In this document: piece by piece, positions 35,139 through 43,631 of the stretch
Layout: every line of letters begins with the position of its first letter
Position numbering within the stretch: position 1 is the first letter of the stretch
Assembly: GCA_913055205.1 (NCBI GenBank)
Contig: CAJXJN010000006.1
Coordinates: 1-64,000 of the forward strand
Length of the DNA: 64,000 nt
Direction of reading: 5' to 3'
Source: an uncultured Sulfurovum sp.
GTDB lineage: Bacteria; Campylobacterota; Campylobacteria; Campylobacterales; Sulfurovaceae
Translations under genes and position numbers: made by a program
Notes under the pieces: model-generated
Databases searched by the model: none
What the model was told of the DNA's origin: nothing
What the model saw: the letters and a program-made list of their open reading frames with translations, nothing else

Positions 35139-36021
35139 ATGATAGTTTTTAACCGTCATATTATTTTCCAAAATGAAGAGATATTGCAGAATGATATCTC
35201 GTATGATGTTGTAGAAACAATTAATGTTGTGAAAAAAAAGGATTTTTCTCTTCAAAAGAAATTTTTGTTGATAAGTGACTGGTATCCTATGTCTGGCCGG
35301 AAAATGAGATACTATAGCAGTAGTCCTTTTGAACAGGCAGATAAAAGTCTTTCATGGGCTTTGGAGATCAAAGATGTCATGATATTGATCTGGGATGCTG
35401 ACCACCGAAATATTTTATATGTCAAAAAAAAAGATTATACTTCTCAAAGACTATATTTTTGGATACTTCATACATTTTTCCCCCTTGTATTGGAACTTGA
35501 GCGAACATATCATCTCCTTCATGTAGGTTCAGTTGAAGTAGCTGGTAAAGCAGTACTTTTTTCAGCTTTTTCTTATGGTGGAAAATCAACTTTAACGGAC
35601 TATTTTATACAAAACGGCCATGCTATGCTTACAGATTTCTATAGCAATAGAGAGACAAGGAGATACCTACTATGCGATCTCTTCTTATCCTTTTCATCGA
35701 CCCTACAGGGAAACAGAAACACTTGGTTATCCTGTAGCAAATTTTGCAACAGAACCTAAACCGATCCATGCTGTCTATCTTCTTGAAAAAAGTGAACCTA
35801 ATGCTGCTGTAGAGATCATAGAGCTCAAAGGCATAGAGAAGTTCAAAGCCTTTCATTATAGCAGTTTTATTGATTTCTCTTTTATGAAGCAGGAACGATT
35901 TGGTTTTTTCATGGAGACGGCAAAGCACGTTCCTGTCTATAAGATCATTATCCCCTGGGATGTAGAACGTTTAAATGAAGTGTATGATAGCATTTGCCAG
36001 CATAGCAAGGAAATTGAGTGA
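35139..36021 (+). pseudogene. HPr-kinase-like (HprK-related) gene with frameshift
   Basis: The first frame (35139-35759) carries 166 family-like residues, including a P-loop GGKST at about 147-151 and FIQNGHAMLTD, then runs into unrelated sequence. The expected continuation (AIERQGDTYYAISSYPFHRPYR) is in another frame from about 35644 to 36021, so there is one frameshift near 35637-35643. HprK-like kinases accompany some lasso-peptide clusters, where they phosphorylate the product, and define the 'HPr-rel-A' systems with PqqD-like proteins. Its end overlaps the next gene's GTG start. Confidence 0.72.
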
Positions 36022-36919
36022 GTGGGATCTTTGGAGTTTTTAATCGAAATACTAAGCGAGTCAATAAAGATACGATTAATATTATGCTTGATGCCATGTC
36101 ATATTGGGAGTCGGATGATCACGGTATCTGGATAAACGGGACTGTTGCATTTGGACATACAATGCTTTGGAACACTCCAGAATCAAAATATGAACACCTG
36201 CCATTAGAGAAAAATGCGTATGTGTTAACTATGGATGCAAGAATCGATAACCGCGATGAACTTGCAAAAGAGCTCGTATTGCCTGATCTTCCATTGGAAA
36301 AAATAGGAGATAGTGAATTTATCTTATCTGCATATAGAAAATGGGGAGAGGATTGTCCTAAGTATCTACTTGGGGATTTTGCATTTGCGATCTGGGACGG
36401 AAATAAAAGGCAGTTGTTTTGTGCTAGAGATCATGTAGGCATAAAGCAGTGGCCAACTATATTATCAATTCTGAGCTAAGAAGTCCGACGCTTACTTTTT
36501 TTGAAAACATTGAGAAACTACCGCCTGCAACTACACTCATCATTACCGGTAAGCAGATCCGTAAGAGTTGTTGCTGGATGCTCTCACTTCCGGAGGAGTA
36601 TCGTTACTCCATGGGTAATCCACGATACTTTCACGGTGAAGCAATGAAAGATCTCTTGCCGGAAGAGGTACTGAATCGCAGAGATAAAGCAGAATTAAGT
36701 ATACTTATTTTACAGCAGATTGAAGCATTAAATAGAGATGCTTTATGGAGAGATCCTGCCATTGTAAAGATGGGTATTGTAGACAGAAAGATCATTGAGT
36801 ATTACGAAGCCAAGTTTCAGAACAGAAAACTTCGTGGTTACGATCTGCAACGCTACTGGCGTATTATCAATCTGGAATATTGGTACCAATATTCCAGTTT
36901 TCTAGACAAACCTGAGTAG
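36018..36919 (+). pseudogene. asparagine-synthetase / lasso-cyclase-like gene, frameshifted and internally deleted
   Basis: The N-terminal part (36018 to about 36440) reads MSGIFGVFNRN, the Ntn-amidotransferase fold with Ser in place of the catalytic Cys, as in lasso cyclases, and includes LGDFAFAIWD and FCARDHVGIK. The frame then changes: NSELRSPTLTFFENIEKLPPAT continues in the +2 frame from about 36455, without the roughly 60 residues expected between. After IRKSCCW the sequence jumps to a C-terminal end (YFHGEAMKDLLPEEVLNRRDKAE). The SGGxDS ATP-pyrophosphatase core is missing. GTG start. The gene cannot make an active enzyme. The TAG stop lies in a dispersed repeat. Confidence 0.75.
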
Positions 36920-36939
36920 GTTTGGTTCCACCAAACGTT
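36916..36939 (+). repeat. GTAGGTTTGG repeat, copy 1
   Basis: GTAGGTTTGGTTCCACCAAA then CGTT. It contains a GTTTGG / CCAAAC hairpin. It differs at two positions from the copy at 63245-63268 (minus). The TAG within GTAGG is the stop codon of the cyclase-like pseudogene. Confidence 0.75.
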
Positions 36940-37260
36940 CAATCCTAGTGTAAAAATATATAAATATATATAGTTTTTCTAAAGTTACTGCCAGTATAAT
37001 GATTTTTTATGAAACAGGGACATACGATGATTTCTGATGAAAAGTGACAACATTTGAACAAAATGGTAAATTTTTTTTCAGGAATCGATAGATTTTTTCT
37101 ATCTGTTTTCAAGGTTACTGTTCCCTTTGCTATAAATAGGCTTGATGAAGTCTATATGCTATTATTCAATATTGTCGTACAAATGGAAGAGTAGTAGCCG
37201 TTAGACTCCAAATGCTTTTATGCTATACTTTGAGAAAATTATTTTTAAGGAAGTTACTCA
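36920..37260. other. 341-bp stretch between the lasso-like remnant and the DsbC-like gene
   Basis: It begins with a dispersed repeat. A 43-codon frame at 37063-37194 (MVNFFSGIDRFF...VQMEE) is open but has no clear Shine-Dalgarno or known match, and may be a gene fragment. AAGGAAG at the end serves the DsbC-like gene. No transglutaminase-like protease (lasso B2) remnant was recognised. Confidence 0.5.
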
Positions 37261-38013
37261 ATGAATCAAATCTTACGTATTATCGTTTCAGCTCTAATAT
37301 TTATGTCTGTACTCCATGCCACAGATATGATGGTTGATAAAGCCAAATTGCAAGAATTAACAAAATACAATAAAGTACTTCAGAACCCAAAACTTAAAAT
37401 TATTACTGCTATAGAAGAACCGACACAGTATATTTTAAAACTGGAAGGAAAATCTCGAAGAGGATCGCAACTGCTTACCGGTTTTTTAAACAAGCAAACC
37501 GGAGAGTTTCATTTAGGTACAGGGTATAAAAAAGATGGTACTCCTATCGTTTTTCCAAAAGATGCCAAAGTCATAAAAGAGGGTGTAGCATTCAGTTATG
37601 GACAAGGAGAAAAAGAGATTTATCTTGTAACCGACCCCGAGTGCCCTTACTGCAAAAAGTTTGAAAAAGCAACGATGGGAAAACTTCAAGATTACCGTGT
37701 GCATGTTATACTGTTTCCTTTAAGTTTTCATAAGAAATCTCCGGCAATGATAGAGTGGATCATGCAGGGGAAAGATGATGTCGAAAAAACAGAAAGACTA
37801 CAAAATGTCATGCTGGGGAAGAGCAAAGAGTATAAAGAACTGTTAAGTAAGGGTAAAAATCCTTTTCCTTACAGTCCTAAAGTCAAAGCCTACATGATAC
37901 AAATGCAAAAAGCGGTTTCTGAATTGGGTGTAAGAGGAACCCCATCACTATATGATGAAGCATTTAACCCTCTCTCAAAAAAGGACTTGCTAAAATCTTT
38001 GAAAAGAACATAA
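37261..38013 (+). CDS. periplasmic DsbC/DsbG-like thiol:disulfide protein
   Basis: This 250-residue protein has a signal peptide (cleavage after VLHA), an N-terminal region of about 100 residues resembling the DsbC dimerisation domain, and a thioredoxin-fold domain with the active site DPECPYCKKF (CPYC, about 127) and the cis-Pro loop GTPSLYD (about 222). It isomerises or reduces disulfides in the periplasm. Clients are unknown; the Cys-rich LamG protein upstream is one possibility. It precedes the PqqD-like gene by 11 bp. Confidence 0.86.
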   Translation: MNQILRIIVSALIFMSVLHATDMMVDKAKLQELTKYNKVLQNPKLKIITAIEEPTQYILKLEGKSRRGSQLLTGFLNKQTGEFHLGTGYKKDGTPIVFPKDAKVIKEGVAFSYGQGEKEIYLVTDPECPYCKKFEKATMGKLQDYRVHVILFPLSFHKKSPAMIEWIMQGKDDVEKTERLQNVMLGKSKEYKELLSKGKNPFPYSPKVKAYMIQMQKAVSELGVRGTPSLYDEAFNPLSKKDLLKSLKRT

Positions 38014-38024
38014 AAGGAGAAGTA

Positions 38025-38303
38025 GTGGATATCAATCAAAAAGTCACTTTCGCAGATACAGTCTTTGCGCAGGAGGTTGATGGTGAAATGGTACTGCTCG
38101 ATATGAATAGTGAAAGCTACTTTGGGCTTGATGAAGTAGGTACAGCGATCTGGCAGGCAATAGAGGAAAAAAGAGTGTTAAAAGATGTATTGGAGAGACT
38201 TCTGGAAGTGTATGATGTGGAAGAAAAGGTCTTGAAAAAAGATCTGTTTGCTTTTTTGGAAAAGCTTCAGGAGAGTGGATTGGTAGAGGTAGAGAAAAAT
38301 TGA
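38025..38303 (+). CDS. PqqD-family peptide chaperone (RRE protein)
   Basis: This 92-residue winged-helix protein of the PqqD fold contains [31 protein letters not shown], then [20 protein letters not shown] and an amphipathic C-terminal helix. Such proteins bind RiPP leader peptides (lasso B1) and belong to 'HPr-rel-A' systems. The natural partner here would be the YxxPxL peptide at 34888, but the gene is separated from it by 2.9 kb and two broken genes. GTG start with AAAGGAG upstream. Its stop overlaps the rsmG TTG start. Confidence 0.8.
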   Translation: MDINQKVTFADTVFAQEVDGEMVLLDMNSESYFGLDEVGTAIWQAIEEKRVLKDVLERLLEVYDVEEKVLKKDLFAFLEKLQESGLVEVEKN

Positions 38304-38884
38304 ATTTATCACAATATTTAGACAAGGAAGGGATAAAGTTAGAAAGTGAAATTATCACTAAGTTAGAGCTTTTTGCCTCACTTTTGAACGAATGGAATCA
38401 AATCCATAACCTCACAGGAGCGAAAAATATAGATGCGATTTATGCGAATATCGTTGATTCGCTTTATCCTTTGACCTTTATAGAGAAGCCAAAAACACTT
38501 TTAGATGTAGGAACAGGAGCAGGATTTCCCGGGTTGGTGCTTGCCATTGCTTTGCCTGATACGAAAGTAGTGCTTGCAGAACCACTTAAAAAGAGAGTTT
38601 CCTTTCTCAAATATGCTGCCATAAACTTGAATCTTCAGAATGTTAAAGTTGAAGCAAAGAGAGTTGAACAGGTGGAGTATGATGCTTTTGATCTCATCAC
38701 TTCACGTGCCGTGACCAATACTAAACTTCTTTTGGATTTGACAAAAGAGATCAGTAATAGTCTAACAGAGTACCTTTTTTACAAAGGAAGTCGTGTATTT
38801 GATGAGATAGAAGATGTACAACATCAGTTAACTTATGATATAGTACAGAAAAGCCAAAGAAACTACTTATATATAAAGAGTTAA
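38300..38884 (+). CDS. rsmG: 16S rRNA (guanine527-N7) methyltransferase
   Basis: RsmG methylates G527 of 16S rRNA with S-adenosylmethionine. The 194-residue Rossmann-fold protein has [13 protein letters not shown], the SAM-binding [20 protein letters not shown] (about 74), and [15 protein letters not shown]. It is near the family's usual length. The TTG start at 38300 overlaps the PqqD-like stop codon. Confidence 0.94.
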   Translation: MNLSQYLDKEGIKLESEIITKLELFASLLNEWNQIHNLTGAKNIDAIYANIVDSLYPLTFIEKPKTLLDVGTGAGFPGLVLAIALPDTKVVLAEPLKKRVSFLKYAAINLNLQNVKVEAKRVEQVEYDAFDLITSRAVTNTKLLLDLTKEISNSLTEYLFYKGSRVFDEIEDVQHQLTYDIVQKSQRNYLYIKS

Positions 38885-38886
38885 AT

Positions 38887-39099
38887 ATGATTTTGAAACT
38901 TATAATTTTTGCTGTGGCAGGATTGCTGATTTATAAATTTTTTGGGGGAAAATTTCCTACATTGGCTAAGAACCCTCAAGAGAAAAAATTGGATGAGGAT
39001 ACATTGGTAGAATGTGCAAAGTGTAGTACATATGTGACAATCAAAGAGAGTATTGTTGTGAATGGAAAGTATTATTGCTCCCAAGAGTGTGCAAATTAA
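38887..39099 (+). CDS. PP0621-family small membrane protein
   Basis: This 70-residue protein has an N-terminal transmembrane helix (LKLIIFAVAGLLIYKFF) and a small zinc-ribbon-like tail with CAKCSTYVTIKE and YYCSQEC. This is the pattern of the PP0621 family, whose function is unknown. It lies 2 bp after rsmG and 20 bp before the next gene in an apparent operon. Confidence 0.8.
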   Translation: MILKLIIFAVAGLLIYKFFGGKFPTLAKNPQEKKLDEDTLVECAKCSTYVTIKESIVVNGKYYCSQECAN

Positions 39100-39119
39100 A
39101 ATAGACTAAAGGAAATGTT

Positions 39120-39500
39120 ATGATAATTATTGGTCATCCCTGGATCGAAAGTAGTCGTTTTTGTAAAGTTTTTTCTCAAGAAGAGATTCAAAAGAGTGAA
39201 GTGAATGATATTGTATTACTTGAACCTTTGGTAGAAGCCATAGATCTTGCAAAATATTGTCAGAGTAATGATATCCCTTATGCTGTAACTGTAAATACAC
39301 TTAATGAAGCTATTTTCTGTAATGCTTTGGGTGCGAGCTTTATAATCTGTGAAGAGGATGAAGCGTGTGTGATTCAGCCTATAGCACAGGAGTATCTTTT
39401 TGATACACGTATTTTGGTACTGATACATGATGAGAAAGATATTGTTAAAATAGCGAGATCTGGTATTGATGGGGTTATTTTTGCAGAGGCAATTTGTTAA
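39120..39500 (+). CDS. conserved hypothetical protein, alpha/beta fold
   Basis: This 126-residue cytoplasmic protein is not recognised. It has alternating hydrophobic strands and helices (NDIVLLEP, IPYAVTVNT, GASFIICE, TRILVLI, GIDGVIFAEAI), resembling half of a TIM barrel or a Rossmann-like fold. It lies between the PP0621 gene and the rhomboid protease; AGGAAATG-type spacing precedes the ATG. Confidence 0.7.
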   Translation: MIIIGHPWIESSRFCKVFSQEEIQKSEVNDIVLLEPLVEAIDLAKYCQSNDIPYAVTVNTLNEAIFCNALGASFIICEEDEACVIQPIAQEYLFDTRILVLIHDEKDIVKIARSGIDGVIFAEAIC

Positions 39501-39506
39501 TCATTT

Positions 39507-40190
39507 ATGATCATGAGTGAATTTAGAAAATATAAGATCACTTATGGACTCATCGCTTTAAATCTTATTATTTATCTTTTCTCTGCACTCTTGAGTGGAA
39601 GCATCATAGATATGAATATGCAAACGCTTGTTGATATGGGTGCACTCTATGGACCAATTACTGTACTTAAGAGCGAATGGTGGCGACTTTTTACTGCTAT
39701 GTTCCTCCATGGAAGTATGACGCATCTACTCATGAATATGTTTGCTTTGTATCTCATAGGGCGAGGGGTGGAGGTCTATTTTGATATCAAATCATATATG
39801 GCACTCTATCTTTTTTCAGGTCTCATCGGTGGGTTGGTCTCACTCTATGTACATCCTGTAGGTGTAGGTGTCGGGGCATCTGGAGCCATATTTGGAATTT
39901 TTGGTGCTTTGGCAGGATTTTTCCTTGCACATAGAGACAGAATCTCCGGATATTCCAAAGCATTCATGAAAGACTTTGCTGTCATTATTGTCATCAACTT
40001 TGTTTTAGGACTTTCTATTGAGTCTATCGATATGAGTGCACATATCGGAGGCTTAATTATTGGATTTATTGGTGGGTTTGTTATTTCAAAAAATCCAAAA
40101 TGGGTATGGATCTATAGTATGGCAATGGTATTAATTATATTTGCTATTGGTTCCATACTGCCTAATTTATATGTACAGACACTTTTTTAA
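39507..40190 (+). CDS. rhomboid intramembrane serine protease
   Basis: This 227-residue inner-membrane protease has six predicted helices. The catalytic Ser is in GASGAIFGIFGA (about 125) and the catalytic His in SAHIGGLIIG (about 178); the HGSMTHLLMNMFALYLIGRGVE segment supplies the oxyanion-hole Asn. It cleaves transmembrane substrates. Start codons at 39507 and 39513 are both possible. The next gene's ATG lies inside its last codons. Confidence 0.92.
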   Translation: MIMSEFRKYKITYGLIALNLIIYLFSALLSGSIIDMNMQTLVDMGALYGPITVLKSEWWRLFTAMFLHGSMTHLLMNMFALYLIGRGVEVYFDIKSYMALYLFSGLIGGLVSLYVHPVGVGVGASGAIFGIFGALAGFFLAHRDRISGYSKAFMKDFAVIIVINFVLGLSIESIDMSAHIGGLIIGFIGGFVISKNPKWVWIYSMAMVLIIFAIGSILPNLYVQTLF

Positions 40191-40707
40191 ATTTTTCTTT
40201 ATTTCATTTTTTTTGGTAGGGTGTTCGGTTATTTTTCCTTCTGTACCGCAGAGTAAAATTATGCAACTCTCGAAATTATTACAATCGTTAGATAGAAGTA
40301 TCCCTTCGAAAGAAGTAGAGTATCTTTCTCGAGATATATTTGATGAAACATCTAAACTTATTAAGGAATTTAAACTTACGTCACCACCATGGTTTCATAA
40401 TATTTTGGTCAATGTAGGAGTAAGAGACCAAGGACTTTGTTACCATTGGAGTGATTCTCTGTATGTACATCTTTTGGAAAAGAAATACCCTCATTTTGAC
40501 TTCCATTTAGTGGGAGCAAATATAGGAGAGTATCTTTTTGAGCATAATGTTTTGGTGGTTACTGCTAAAGGGAGCGGAGTGCTCAATGGTGTACTTATAG
40601 ACCCTTGGAGAGACTCAGGAGAACTTTACTTCTCCAGAGTTTTTGAAGATAAGAAGTATACTTGGAAGCATAGGATAGACAGGTGTTTGTGTCAAAATGG
40701 AAAATAG
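40171..40707 (+). CDS. lipoprotein with Cys-His-Asp arrangement
   Basis: This 178-residue protein starts at the ATG within the rhomboid gene's 3' end (20-bp overlap) and has a lipobox LVGC (Cys about 18). The mature part has GLCYHWSD (about 97), FEHNVLVVTAKG and VLIDPWRD in the order Cys, His, Asp, that of transglutaminase- or NlpC-like cysteine hydrolases. I therefore suggest, with caution, a periplasmic membrane-anchored cysteine peptidase or transglutaminase-like enzyme. The 3' end overlaps that of pabB on the other strand by 16 bp. Confidence 0.68.
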   Translation: MYRHFFKFFFISFFLVGCSVIFPSVPQSKIMQLSKLLQSLDRSIPSKEVEYLSRDIFDETSKLIKEFKLTSPPWFHNILVNVGVRDQGLCYHWSDSLYVHLLEKKYPHFDFHLVGANIGEYLFEHNVLVVTAKGSGVLNGVLIDPWRDSGELYFSRVFEDKKYTWKHRIDRCLCQNGK

Positions 40708-41660
40708 ATCTTATCGATCAACTCCTCATGTTCACTTTTTGCATTAGAGTCAATGGTGATGCCTCCACCACTTTTGTAAATAAGTTCACCTTTCTCTTCT
40801 TCAATGAAACGTATCATCACTCCCGAGCGTAAATCTTTTCCATCAAAGAGACCAAAAACCCCGGTATAAAACCCTCTATCATAGTCCTCAATACGACTGA
40901 TAATATTGACTGTACTTCTTTTAGGTGTTCCCGTGATGGAGCCTGCGGGGGTGAGTTTGTCAAGAAGTGTACCTATTTCATCTCTCCAGTTCTTTTCCAA
41001 CTTTGCAGTGATCTTGGAGCTGACTTGCAGTAACTCTTTTTTGCCTGCTTTGATCTTCTCTGCATAACGGAACTTCTCTACCTTTACTTCAGTCCCAACA
41101 ATACCAAGGTCATTACGCATGAGATCAACGATCATCACATGTTCTGCCATCTCTTTTGTATTGCTGAGTATAGTCTCTTTTGCATTGGGAAGATTTGCAT
41201 CTATAGTACCTTTCATAGGGTAGGTAGCAATAGTGTTGTCTATTATTTCCACAAAACGTTCAGGCGAGAAGCAGATGAATTTACCTTTAAAATAGAGTTT
41301 GAACTTGGCTCTAGCGTAGGTAAATATCTCTTCGAGGTTGAAGTTACTCTCTATGGGAGTTTTGAAAGTGAGGTTGAGTAGATAGGTATTCCCAGAGCGT
41401 ATCTCTTCGAGTATCTGATCTAGAGACTTTTCGTACTGAGAAAAATTTACGGGTGATTTGGAAAAAGTAAAAGCTTTTTCTCTTTTTTTCACAGGGTAAT
41501 TACGCCAATTTTCCAGCTTATAGAAGATGTCATCATCAAGCTCGTTTAGTGCCTGGACAAAAAGTTTGGTTTTGTCATAAGAGATGATGAAGAGAAAAGG
41601 CTCTCTCTGATGTCCCAAGGTATCCATTTTACTGATACCTTCAGTGAGTGAGAGCCACAT
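40692..41660 (-). CDS. pabB: aminodeoxychorismate synthase component I
   Basis: PabB turns chorismate plus ammonia into 4-amino-4-deoxychorismate for folate. The 322-residue chorismate-binding domain protein has TYLLNLTFKTPIE, FSPERFVEI, the Mg-binding YPMKGTI (about 148), DLMRNDLG, KLTPAGSITGTPK and the C-terminal SGGGITIDSNAKSEHEEL. The PIKGT-type Lys and lack of an N-terminal Trp-binding region favour PabB over TrpE. The N-terminus is short, as in other Campylobacterota. Confidence 0.9.
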   Translation of the reverse strand: MWLSLTEGISKMDTLGHQREPFLFIISYDKTKLFVQALNELDDDIFYKLENWRNYPVKKREKAFTFSKSPVNFSQYEKSLDQILEEIRSGNTYLLNLTFKTPIESNFNLEEIFTYARAKFKLYFKGKFICFSPERFVEIIDNTIATYPMKGTIDANLPNAKETILSNTKEMAEHVMIVDLMRNDLGIVGTEVKVEKFRYAEKIKAGKKELLQVSSKITAKLEKNWRDEIGTLLDKLTPAGSITGTPKRSTVNIISRIEDYDRGFYTGVFGLFDGKDLRSGVMIRFIEEEKGELIYKSGGGITIDSNAKSEHEELIDKIYFPF

Positions 41661-41739
41661 TTAAAAACGCCTTTGTGGTTTTTTAGTGAATAGTGGCAGT
41701 ATGCTTTCTTTTGGAAAGCTTTTATCTCTTTTTTGAACT

Positions 41740-41760
41740 CTAAACGCTGAACGCTGAACG
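41740..41760 (-). repeat. heptamer array behind pyrB
   Basis: On the plus strand CTAAACG is followed by CTGAACG twice, ending 5 bp past the pyrB stop codon. Same heptamer family as the units behind argF (25931-25952) and upstream of hemN (25813-25840). Confidence 0.7.
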
Positions 41761-41765
41761 CTCAT

Positions 41766-42641
41766 TTAGCTATCCAAAAGAAGAAGTTTTAAGATAGCCA
41801 TACGTATAAAGACACCATTTTTGACCTGTTCCAAGACTTTACAACGAGGGTCTTCCAACATCTTATCTGAGATGTCTATATTTCTCATTACCGGTCCCGG
41901 GTGAAGTACCAAGATGTCTCTGTCTCCTAAACGCTCTTTATCTATACAGTAATGTTTTGCATACTCATCATAGTCATCAAACAGTGGTGAAGCATGACGC
42001 TCGAGTTGTGCTCTAAGAGACATGATGACATCCACTTTGTCTATGATATCTTCCAACTTCTCATACTGTGGCAGGTCACTTTCAGGCATAAATGGTTTAG
42101 GTGCTACAAGTACCACATTCATTCCCATACGTGTCAGTAGACGTATGCCGGAACTGGCCACACGTGAACTTACGATGTCACCTACGATGGCGATGGTCTT
42201 ACCCTTTACCTCTCCAAAGTGTTCTACCATTGTAAAGAGATCAAGCAGTGCCTGGGTGGGGTGTGCATAGTTCCCTGCACCTGCATTGATGACAGAGGTC
42301 ATTTCCATATCTGCAAGTAGTCTGGGAGTTTCATTTTCTGAGTGACGAATGATGACTCCATCAGGCTCCATAGCACAAAGGTTTGCAAAGGTGTCTTCCA
42401 GACTTTCTCCTTTTTTTGTAGAAGAACGGGAAGGATCAAGATGCACCACTGCCGCCCCCAGTCGTTTAGCTGCGACCTCAAAAGAGCTACGTGTACGTGT
42501 AGAGGCTTCAAAGAAAAGGGTAATGAGAAGTTTATCTCTCAGAAGTTTTGGCGGGCGTTGTGCTTTGAAGGTTTTAGCATCATGTAAAAGCTGTGCTATC
42601 TGCTCGTCTGAAAAGTTGTTTGTATCTACCAGGTGTTGCAT
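41766..42641 (-). CDS. pyrB: aspartate carbamoyltransferase catalytic chain
   Basis: PyrB catalyses the first committed step of pyrimidine synthesis. The 291-residue protein has the carbamoyl-phosphate site STRTRSSFEVAAKRLGA (about 48), the mobile loop Lys in SSTKKGESLEDT, NAGAGNYAHPTQALLDLF, and HPGPVMRNIDI (about 250), which separates it from ArgF. No pyrI regulatory chain is nearby. Heptamer repeats follow its stop codon. Confidence 0.95.
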   Translation of the reverse strand: MQHLVDTNNFSDEQIAQLLHDAKTFKAQRPPKLLRDKLLITLFFEASTRTRSSFEVAAKRLGAAVVHLDPSRSSTKKGESLEDTFANLCAMEPDGVIIRHSENETPRLLADMEMTSVINAGAGNYAHPTQALLDLFTMVEHFGEVKGKTIAIVGDIVSSRVASSGIRLLTRMGMNVVLVAPKPFMPESDLPQYEKLEDIIDKVDVIMSLRAQLERHASPLFDDYDEYAKHYCIDKERLGDRDILVLHPGPVMRNIDISDKMLEDPRCKVLEQVKNGVFIRMAILKLLLLDS

Positions 42642-42722
42642 GGGTATCCTTAGTGGGTTCGGATTAATAATTATGTGATTATAGCTAATGGATGGTAAAA
42701 GTGTTCAGTTGTTGTTTATTAT

Positions 42723-42874
42723 GTAGGGGCAGTATCCCCGTGTCTGCCCGTGGTTTCAGGATTTGTTTCGGATGCATGGTTTATTATGGATGAAACAAAA
42801 TTTGGTGATTTGGTTTTTTTGAATTGTCAAATTTGGTTGAGTACCCGTGGGTCAACACAGGGGTGGCCACTACA
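42723..42874. repeat. split REP-like element
   Basis: The left part (GTAGGGGCAGTATCCCCGTG at 42723 and onward) and the right part (ACCCGTGGGTCAACACAGGG at about 42844 and onward, ending in ACTACA) resemble the two halves of the compact element at 57244-57298, separated here by about 90 bp. This intergenic space between pyrB and bioD holds no supported gene. Confidence 0.55.
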
Positions 42875-42925
42875 GAAGTTTATTTTGTTAGGTCTTTCTT
42901 AGATTGTGAAAGAATGAGAGTGGAA

Positions 42926-43564
42926 CTAGTAGGATCGGATAAACTGATCCAACCCATCCCCGACACTCCACCACTCAGGAAAAACTGCATCATAAAAAGG
43001 CTTAGTAACTTTCTCAAAGTCCTCTTTATCTTCAAACAAATTTATACACCAGTCAAAAGGTACATCAAATGTTCTCAAAGCCAAGATAGAAAGTAACGTG
43101 TCATTAATGCAACCCAACCTGCTTGGTGTAACTAAAAGGGTTTTAGCTTCCAGTTCTTTGATGAGGTTTATCATCATGTACTCTTTGGTGATGGGGACCA
43201 TCAGTCCTCCTGCACCCTCTATGAGTAGAATGTCACATAGTTTTGAGAGTTCTTGATGTTTTTCTATGATGTGTTGAAGGTTTATATCATGCTCAGCATC
43301 TGCACAAAAAGGTGCAGCAGGAAGAGGGAAAGTATAGGCTGTAATGTCCTGTGGTGTAAGGTCTTTAAAATTCCTGTTTACCTTTTGGCAAACTTTTAGG
43401 AGTATATTAGCATCAGGTGGTGTATCGATAACGCCTGTTTCTATGGGTTTAAAGACACCTACAGCCAAACCCTTGGAAGCAAAAGCCTCTATGAGCTTGA
43501 GAGTAGTGTGTGTTTTGCCTACATTGGTGCCGGTAGCGGTGATGAAAAGTGACTGCACTTGCAT
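42926..43564 (-). CDS. bioD: dethiobiotin synthetase
   Basis: BioD closes the ureido ring of dethiobiotin with ATP and CO2. The 212-residue P-loop enzyme has TATGTNVGKTHTTLK (about 10-24), FKPIETGV with the substrate Lys, LLIEGAGGLMVPI and LVTPSRLGCIND. No other bio genes are in the window. It is transcribed divergently from clpS. Confidence 0.93.
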   Translation of the reverse strand: MQVQSLFITATGTNVGKTHTTLKLIEAFASKGLAVGVFKPIETGVIDTPPDANILLKVCQKVNRNFKDLTPQDITAYTFPLPAAPFCADAEHDINLQHIIEKHQELSKLCDILLIEGAGGLMVPITKEYMMINLIKELEAKTLLVTPSRLGCINDTLLSILALRTFDVPFDWCINLFEDKEDFEKVTKPFYDAVFPEWWSVGDGLDQFIRSY

Positions 43565-43631
43565 TTCTCCAAAAATTTTGTATAATAGTATATATAAATT
43601 AAAAATATATGAATTAGGATTTTAACATAAT

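Noticed and set aside
40171..40707. Lasso B2 transglutaminase-like protease
   Set aside because: The protein has a lipobox and would act in the periplasm; lasso B2 is cytoplasmic, and the gene is coupled to the rhomboid gene instead.
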